Assembly (NCBI GenBank): GCA_946479535.1
Contig: CAMLGP010000054.1
Coordinates: 1-9,770, forward strand
Direction of reading: 5' to 3'
Length of the DNA: 9,770 nucleotides
DNA from: an uncultured Bacteroidota bacterium
GTDB taxonomy: Bacteria; Bacteroidota; Bacteroidia; Chitinophagales; Chitinophagaceae
Shown: positions 5,631 to 9,770 of the stretch, in pieces
Layout: every line of letters begins with the position of its first letter
Position numbering within the stretch: position 1 is the stretch's first letter
Notes under the pieces: model-generated
Databases searched by the model: none
What the model was told of the DNA's origin: nothing
What the model saw: only the letters and a program-made list of their open reading frames with translations
Program-made: the position numbers and the translations under genes

Positions 5631-5669
5631 AAATGTTTTGAGTTGCGAATTTCGCAACTCAAAACATTT
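5631..5669 (+). terminator. Perfect 19-bp inverted repeat directly after the Crp/Fnr gene
   Basis: The left arm AAATGTTTTGAGTTGCGAA (5631-5649) and right arm TTCGCAACTCAAAACATTT (5651-5669) are exact reverse complements around a single T at 5650. The structure starts at the first base after the regulator's stop codon, so it most simply acts as a hairpin ending the transcript. The stem is AT-rich, and the 3' end is only TTTA rather than a long T run, so it is not a textbook intrinsic terminator. It could equally be a large operator for a dimeric regulator, since it is symmetric as DNA. Confidence 0.6.
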
Positions 5670-5722
5670 ACTATCTCTAACCTACTGTAATCGCCACGAC
5701 ATCGTACTCCTCCGCACCGCAT

Positions 5723-5730
5723 TATATTTG
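5723..5730 (+). promoter_or_regulatory. Bacteroidota -7 promoter element upstream of the GH57 operon
   Basis: TATATTTG matches TAnnTTTG exactly. No TTTG/TTG -33 element is visible about 20 bases upstream. If it is used, transcription would start near 5735-5740 and the GH57 mRNA would carry a leader of about 105 bases containing the hairpin at 5784-5827. Confidence 0.45.
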
Positions 5731-5783
5731 CTTCCTCATTCAAAATAAACAATCGAACAGGTTGATTTGGGTTTTCGAAGTAG

Positions 5784-5827
5784 CCCGGAAAACGGTCCTG
5801 TGCAAACAGAGACCGTTATTATCCGGG
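5784..5827 (+). promoter_or_regulatory. Structured 5' leader hairpin of the GH57 mRNA with GNRA-type loop
   Basis: Three stacked stems share one axis. CCCGGA (5784-5789) pairs with TCCGGG (5822-5827). AACGGTC (5791-5797) pairs with GACCGTT (5811-5817). CTGT (5798-5801) pairs with ACAG (5806-5809). They are closed by the loop GCAA (5802-5805), a GNRA tetraloop in RNA. Interruptions are one A opposite ATTA between the lower stems, and a single bulged A at 5810. Seventeen base pairs in 44 bases is far more than expected in an ordinary leader. It ends 16 bases before the GH57 ATG, so it could influence translation, RNA stability or transcript elongation. I do not recognise it as a known riboswitch. 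Confidence 0.5.
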
Positions 5828-5843
5828 ACCTATAATCCTTTTT

Positions 5844-7091
5844 ATGACCGCCGTAAGCTTATACTTTAAAGTTCATCAGCCATACCGGATGAAAAAATTC
5901 AAAGCGTCAGATGTTACCATCTGCCAGAGCTATGAAGATCCTGCTGCTGATGAAGAAAATTGCAATCGTCTCGCAAATAACAGTTATCTCCAGGCGAATG
6001 AGATTATCTATCAGCAAATCATTGAGAAAAAAGGAGCTTTTGCCGTCAACTATTCCATCAGCGGAACCTTGATTGAACTTATGATGCGCTACCGTCCGGA
6101 TGTTATCCAGTCATTCAAAAAACTTGCAGCTACAGGACGGGTAGAGTTTCTTGCAGAGACCTATTATCACTCATTAGCTTCCCTGCATTCTCGGGATGAG
6201 TTTCAACGGCAGGTTTCCAGGCATGCAGAATTGATAACACGCCTTTTTGGTAAATCACCTGTAGTATTCCGTAATACAGAATTGATCCACAACAATCGGA
6301 TTGCTCAATTGGCCGGGGAAATGGGACTAAAGGGAATACTTTGTGAAGGCATTGAAAGTATTTTAAAAGGACGCAGTCTAAATCAATTATATAATACCCC
6401 GGAAAATGCCTCTCATGATCAGCCGGTTTTGCTGTTGCGCAATTCAACACTTTCCGATGACATTGCCTTTCGATTTGATGATGAGAATTGGAGTGAGCAT
6501 CCACTAACCCCAGCCAAATTTGCCGAATGGCTTCATTCTCATCCAGCGCAAACCGAAATGATCAATCTTTTTATGGACTATGATACCTTTGGTGTTTATA
6601 AAAAGGCGGACACAGGCATTTTTGAATTTCTCGAATCATTACCCACCGAGGTATTGAAAAAAGAGGGCTTTCATTTTTCTACTGCTTCAGACCTGGTTGA
6701 AAATCACATTCCAAAAGATATATATAATGCGCCACAAACAATTTCCTGGAATGACCCTACAGGAACAGCCGGTGCCTGGGCTGAAAACGTGATGCAGAAT
6801 AATACCCTGAAAAAAATATACAGCATTGAATCAATAGTGCAACAAAGTAAATGCAGGAAGTCAATCGATCTCTGGGGCCGTCTCCAGGCAGCTGATCATT
6901 TTTATTACATGTCAGAAAGAAAAGACAAAGCAGAGACTGTTAAATACCTGAACCCATTTCTCACAGCCCGGGAAGCCTTTCAGAATTACTCTAACATGGT
7001 AACAGATTTTGAAATTTCACTCATACAAAAAGAGATTACTCATTTTAAGAAATACCCGGTATCCAAATCATTAACAGGCACATTATTTTAA
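5844..7091 (+). CDS. Glycoside hydrolase family 57 (alpha-amylase-like), cytoplasmic
   Basis: The 415-residue product shows the five conserved GH57 regions in order: HQP (11-13) in YFKVHQPYR; GRVEFLAETYYHSLASL (98-114); the nucleophile region VFRNTELIHNNRIA with E146; LFMDYDTFG with the likely acid/base D245; and the C-terminal DLWGRLQAADHFYYM. These build the (beta/alpha)7 barrel and helical domain of a retaining enzyme acting on alpha-glucans (alpha-amylase, 4-alpha-glucanotransferase or branching activities). Which one cannot be told from motifs alone. Length is normal for the shorter alpha-amylase-type members. No signal peptide is present, so the substrate is intracellular. The ATG at 5844 starts right at the first strand. 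It heads a three-gene unit, with the dehydrogenase gene 16 bases downstream. Confidence 0.9.
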   Translation: MTAVSLYFKVHQPYRMKKFKASDVTICQSYEDPAADEENCNRLANNSYLQANEIIYQQIIEKKGAFAVNYSISGTLIELMMRYRPDVIQSFKKLAATGRVEFLAETYYHSLASLHSRDEFQRQVSRHAELITRLFGKSPVVFRNTELIHNNRIAQLAGEMGLKGILCEGIESILKGRSLNQLYNTPENASHDQPVLLLRNSTLSDDIAFRFDDENWSEHPLTPAKFAEWLHSHPAQTEMINLFMDYDTFGVYKKADTGIFEFLESLPTEVLKKEGFHFSTASDLVENHIPKDIYNAPQTISWNDPTGTAGAWAENVMQNNTLKKIYSIESIVQQSKCRKSIDLWGRLQAADHFYYMSERKDKAETVKYLNPFLTAREAFQNYSNMVTDFEISLIQKEITHFKKYPVSKSLTGTLF

Positions 7092-7107
7092 TCAATAAAC
7101 AAAACCA

Positions 7108-7914
7108 ATGAACAAGAAACTAAATGGCCAGATAGCTATCGTAACGGGTTCCAGCAGCGGCATTGGAGCCGGCTGTGCGCGAGAACTGGCCGATGCAGGG
7201 GCTACAGTAGTCGTTAACTACCCTGTACCCGGCGCCAAAGACATGGCCCAAACAGTGGTAGATGAAATTGCCGCTAACGGTGGATCGGCTATCACTTACA
7301 AATGTGATGTCAGCAAGGAAGAGGAAGTAAAGCAAATGTTTACTGATGTAATCGCACAGTTTGGCACCGTGGATATCCTGATCAATAACGCCGGTCTTCA
7401 AAAGGATGCGCCTTTTACTGAAATGACCCTTGACCAGTGGACCTCTGTTTTGGGAGTGAACCTGACCGGGCAATTACTTTGCGCGCGTGAGGCAATTAAA
7501 GAATTCCTGCGTCGTGGCGTGAATGGGAAATCAAAATCTGCCGGTAAGATCGTTTGCATGAGTAGTGTACATGAGGTCATTCCCTGGGCAGGCCATGCAA
7601 ACTATGCAGCCTCTAAAGGTGGGGTGATGCTGATGATGAAGACCATAGCCCAGGAATTTGCTCCTAAAAAAATTCGCATAAACAGTATTGCACCGGGGGC
7701 AATTGCCACTCCCATTAATCATAGCGCATGGGATACACAGGCTCATCTGCAGGAATTGCTAAAACTTATTCCCCAAAAACGTGTGGGACAGGTGGAGGAT
7801 ATCGGCAAGGCAGCAGTCTGGTTATCCAGTGATGATAGTGATTATGTAAATGGCACCACTTTATTTGTAGATGGCGGCATGACACTCTATCCCGGTTTTG
7901 AAGACAACGGATAA
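7108..7914 (+). CDS. SDR family oxidoreductase, glucose 1-dehydrogenase-like
   Basis: The 268-residue product is a classical short-chain dehydrogenase. It has the cofactor motif TGSSSGIG (13-20), the structural NNAG (93-96), and the catalytic triad S153 (in MSSVHEVIPW), Y166 and K170 (YAASK). The segments SSVHEVIPW and the C-terminal GGMTLYPGFEDNG (256-268) closely resemble Bacillus glucose 1-dehydrogenase, which ends in a similar GGMTLYP sequence. The expected reaction is oxidation of beta-D-glucose to glucono-1,5-lactone with NAD(P)+; other sugars or polyols are possible. After the first cofactor strand the sequence is VVVNYP, without an acidic residue at the strand end, which does not exclude NADP+. 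It lies between two glycosidase genes (gaps of 16 and 38 bases). The context suggests it oxidises glucose they release. Confidence 0.88.
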   Translation: MNKKLNGQIAIVTGSSSGIGAGCARELADAGATVVVNYPVPGAKDMAQTVVDEIAANGGSAITYKCDVSKEEEVKQMFTDVIAQFGTVDILINNAGLQKDAPFTEMTLDQWTSVLGVNLTGQLLCAREAIKEFLRRGVNGKSKSAGKIVCMSSVHEVIPWAGHANYAASKGGVMLMMKTIAQEFAPKKIRINSIAPGAIATPINHSAWDTQAHLQELLKLIPQKRVGQVEDIGKAAVWLSSDDSDYVNGTTLFVDGGMTLYPGFEDNG

Positions 7915-7952
7915 ATACCTGCATTAACTCCTCAATTGAAAAATTCCTGAAA

Positions 7953-9737
7953 ATGAATGCTGAACAACAACGCCTGAAAAATAATGGCTGGAAGAAATGG
8001 GGCCCCTACCTCAGTGAAAGACAATGGGGCACGGTTAGAGAAGACTATAGTGAAAACGGAAATGCATGGGATTATTTCCCGCATGATCATGCAAGATCTC
8101 GCGTATACCGCTGGGGTGAAGATGGCATTGCAGGTATCAGTGACGATCTGCAACGCATCTGTTTTGCGATAAGTTTATGGAATGGAAAAGACCCCATCCT
8201 GAAAGAGCGACTGTTTGGTCTTACAGGCAATGAAGGGAACCACGGAGAAGATGTAAAAGAATTGTATTACTACCTGGATAGCACTCCTACCCACTCCTAC
8301 ATGAAGCATCTATACAAATATCCCCAGGAGGAATTCCCTTACAATGACCTGATCAATACCAATCGCAATCGCTCCCGTTTTGAACAGGAATATGAAATTC
8401 TGGACACCGGTATGTTTAATAACGGAAAATACTTTGACGTTTTTACCGAATATGCAAAGAACAGTGCGGAGGATATATTCATTCGCATAAGTATTCATAA
8501 TCGTAGGAAGGAAAAGGAATTCATCAGTGTATTACCCACTTTGTGGTTCAGAAACCTGTGGAGTTTTGGCCAAATGGATCAGCGTCCGTTATTATACCTG
8601 ACCCCAGATGGAGGGAATGAATTTAATAAGATCAAGGCCATTCATCATGAGGCTGGTGAATACCATTTCTATTTTGAAAAGCCCATACGCACCCTTTTTA
8701 CCGAAAATGAAACCAATACGGAAAAATTATACGGCCAACCCAATAAATCGCCATTTGTTAAAGATGCCTTTCACAAGGCAGTTACCAGTCGTGATTTCAG
8801 CTGGATTGAACACAAGAAAGAAGGTACCAAATGCAGTCCGCTTTATGAATTTGAGATCGATCCCCAATCTTCAGTAACAATAAAATTGCGGATCTCAAAA
8901 AATTCAGTAACTGATAACCCTTTCAATGGTTTTGACTCCCTATTTAGCACAAGGATCATGGAGGCCAACGAATTCTATAATAATATCAGTGAAACCAGGG
9001 AAGAAGACCTTCGAAAAATACAGCGGCAGGCATTTGCCGGCATGCTTTGGAGCAAGCAGTATTTCAACATTGATATTCCACGCTGGTTAAATGGTGATCC
9101 CGGCCAGCCTGCTCCGCCAGAACAACGAAAGACAGGTCGGAATCATAGCTGGCACACGCTCAATAACGAGGATATAATTTCCATGCCCGATAAATGGGAA
9201 TATCCCTGGTATGCTGCCTGGGATCTTGCATTTCATTGTGTTCCACTAAGTATGATTGATCCAAAATTTGCGAAAGAGCAGCTTATCCTTTTTCTCCGGG
9301 AGTGGTATATGCATCCCAATGGTCAGTTACCTGCTTATGAATGGGCCTTTGGTGATGTGAATCCTCCTGTGCATGCCTGGAGCTGTCTACAGGTATATAA
9401 GATTGACAAACAGATGACCGGTAAGGGAGACATTGAATTTCTGGAGCGTGCATTCCATAAACTGATGATCAATTTTACGTGGTGGGTAAACCGCAAAGAT
9501 CATAAAGGGAACAATGTATTTGAAGGTGGATTTCTTGGTCTTGATAATATTGGTGTATTTGATAGAAGTAATACCATACCCGGAGGTGGAACGCTTGAAC
9601 AGGCAGATGGAACGGCATGGATGGCAATGTACAGTCTGAATATGCTTGAAATGGCATTGGAGATAGCTCAATACAACCCGGCCTATGAAGACGTAACCAC
9701 CAAATTCTTTGAACATTTCGTTTATATCGCTGAATAA
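7953..9737 (+). CDS. GH63 (MGH1-like) glucosidase, interrupted by an in-frame stop
   Basis: The 594 residues before TAA 9735-9737 match bacterial GH63 glucosidases from the first motif on: WKKWGPYLSERQWGTVREDY (13-32), WDYFPHDHARSRVYRWGEDG (39-58), LKERLFGLTGNEGNHGEDVK (83-102), and LDSTPTHSYMKHLYKYP. The beta-rich N-terminal domain is followed by the start of an (alpha/alpha)6 barrel containing YPWYAAWDLAFH, whose D424 is the probable general acid, and QADGTAWMAMYSLNMLE. Family members are usually near 850-900 residues, so roughly a third is missing, including the region that should hold the catalytic base. After the stop, 11 more codons read LNRIGENWTGS, which resembles the next family segment. 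This suggests a nonsense mutation or sequence error rather than a natural end. No signal peptide is seen. The start is 38 bases after the dehydrogenase gene. Confidence 0.82.
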   Translation: MNAEQQRLKNNGWKKWGPYLSERQWGTVREDYSENGNAWDYFPHDHARSRVYRWGEDGIAGISDDLQRICFAISLWNGKDPILKERLFGLTGNEGNHGEDVKELYYYLDSTPTHSYMKHLYKYPQEEFPYNDLINTNRNRSRFEQEYEILDTGMFNNGKYFDVFTEYAKNSAEDIFIRISIHNRRKEKEFISVLPTLWFRNLWSFGQMDQRPLLYLTPDGGNEFNKIKAIHHEAGEYHFYFEKPIRTLFTENETNTEKLYGQPNKSPFVKDAFHKAVTSRDFSWIEHKKEGTKCSPLYEFEIDPQSSVTIKLRISKNSVTDNPFNGFDSLFSTRIMEANEFYNNISETREEDLRKIQRQAFAGMLWSKQYFNIDIPRWLNGDPGQPAPPEQRKTGRNHSWHTLNNEDIISMPDKWEYPWYAAWDLAFHCVPLSMIDPKFAKEQLILFLREWYMHPNGQLPAYEWAFGDVNPPVHAWSCLQVYKIDKQMTGKGDIEFLERAFHKLMINFTWWVNRKDHKGNNVFEGGFLGLDNIGVFDRSNTIPGGGTLEQADGTAWMAMYSLNMLEMALEIAQYNPAYEDVTTKFFEHFVYIAE

Positions 9738-9770
9738 CTCAATCGCATTGGCGAGAACTGGACTGGTAGC

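Noticed and set aside
6130..7746. Minus-strand frames of 60-124 codons opposite the GH57 and dehydrogenase genes
   Set aside because: They are antisense shadows with no domains, leaders or conserved motifs; the plus-strand genes carry complete catalytic motif sets.
9735..9737. Reassigned stop codon (TAA read as an amino acid) to explain the GH63 interruption
   Set aside because: Other genes here (GH57, dehydrogenase, Crp/Fnr, thioredoxin-like, DUF1223) use TAA as a proper terminal stop at expected family lengths.

Overview
The window looks like chromosomal DNA of a Bacteroidota bacterium, most likely of the Chitinophagaceae type. This rests on AT-leaning composition, start codons mostly preceded by A-rich sequence with no Shine-Dalgarno, two matches to the Bacteroidota -7 promoter element (TAnnTTTG), and a protein set typical of the group. 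These include DUF1223, NRDE, DinB and YHS proteins, a Crp/Fnr regulator beside a thioredoxin-like protein, and cytoplasmic GH57 and GH63 enzymes. I see no tRNA, rRNA, CRISPR array, insertion sequence or phage gene.

Left part (1-4227). A plus-strand fragment (1-234) is the DNA-binding tail of a sigma-54-type activator. It meets, tail to tail, a compact six-gene minus-strand block. In transcription order this block is a secreted YHS-domain protein, a DoxX-like membrane protein, a DinB-like helical bundle protein, an NRDE/TANGO2-type protein, a membrane-anchored ATP-grasp ligase-like protein and a secreted DUF1223 thioredoxin-fold protein. Gaps are 33 bases or less and one pair overlaps, so the block is probably one operon. 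It is read from a -7 box at 4246-4253, with an operator-like palindrome just upstream.

Middle (4228-5843). A 350-base divergent intergenic region is rich in structure: a near-perfect 16-base palindrome, three copies of CTCCCAATA, and mutually exclusive inverted repeats ending in a T8 run, arranged like an attenuator. It leads to a two-gene plus-strand unit. The first gene is a thioredoxin-fold protein whose active site reads WNGAC instead of WCGPC, with one cysteine missing. The second is a Crp/Fnr-family regulator. Directly after the regulator's stop codon is a perfect 19-bp inverted repeat with a single-base centre. Next come a second -7 box and a long hairpin capped by a GNRA-type loop, both upstream of the GH57 gene.

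Right part (5844-9770). Three plus-strand genes form a probable carbohydrate operon: a GH57 glycosidase, an SDR-family glucose 1-dehydrogenase-like enzyme and a GH63 (MGH1-like) glucosidase. None shows a signal peptide, so the likely theme is intracellular turnover of an alpha-glucan or glucoside followed by oxidation of the released sugar. The GH63 frame is stopped by TAA at 9735-9737, after about two thirds of the usual family length. Family-like sequence resumes in frame right after it, so the gene looks interrupted. No single spectacular new system is evident. The best leads are the regulatory RNA/DNA structures around the thioredoxin-like and GH57 genes, the cysteine-deficient thioredoxin paired with the Crp/Fnr regulator, and the interrupted GH63 gene.
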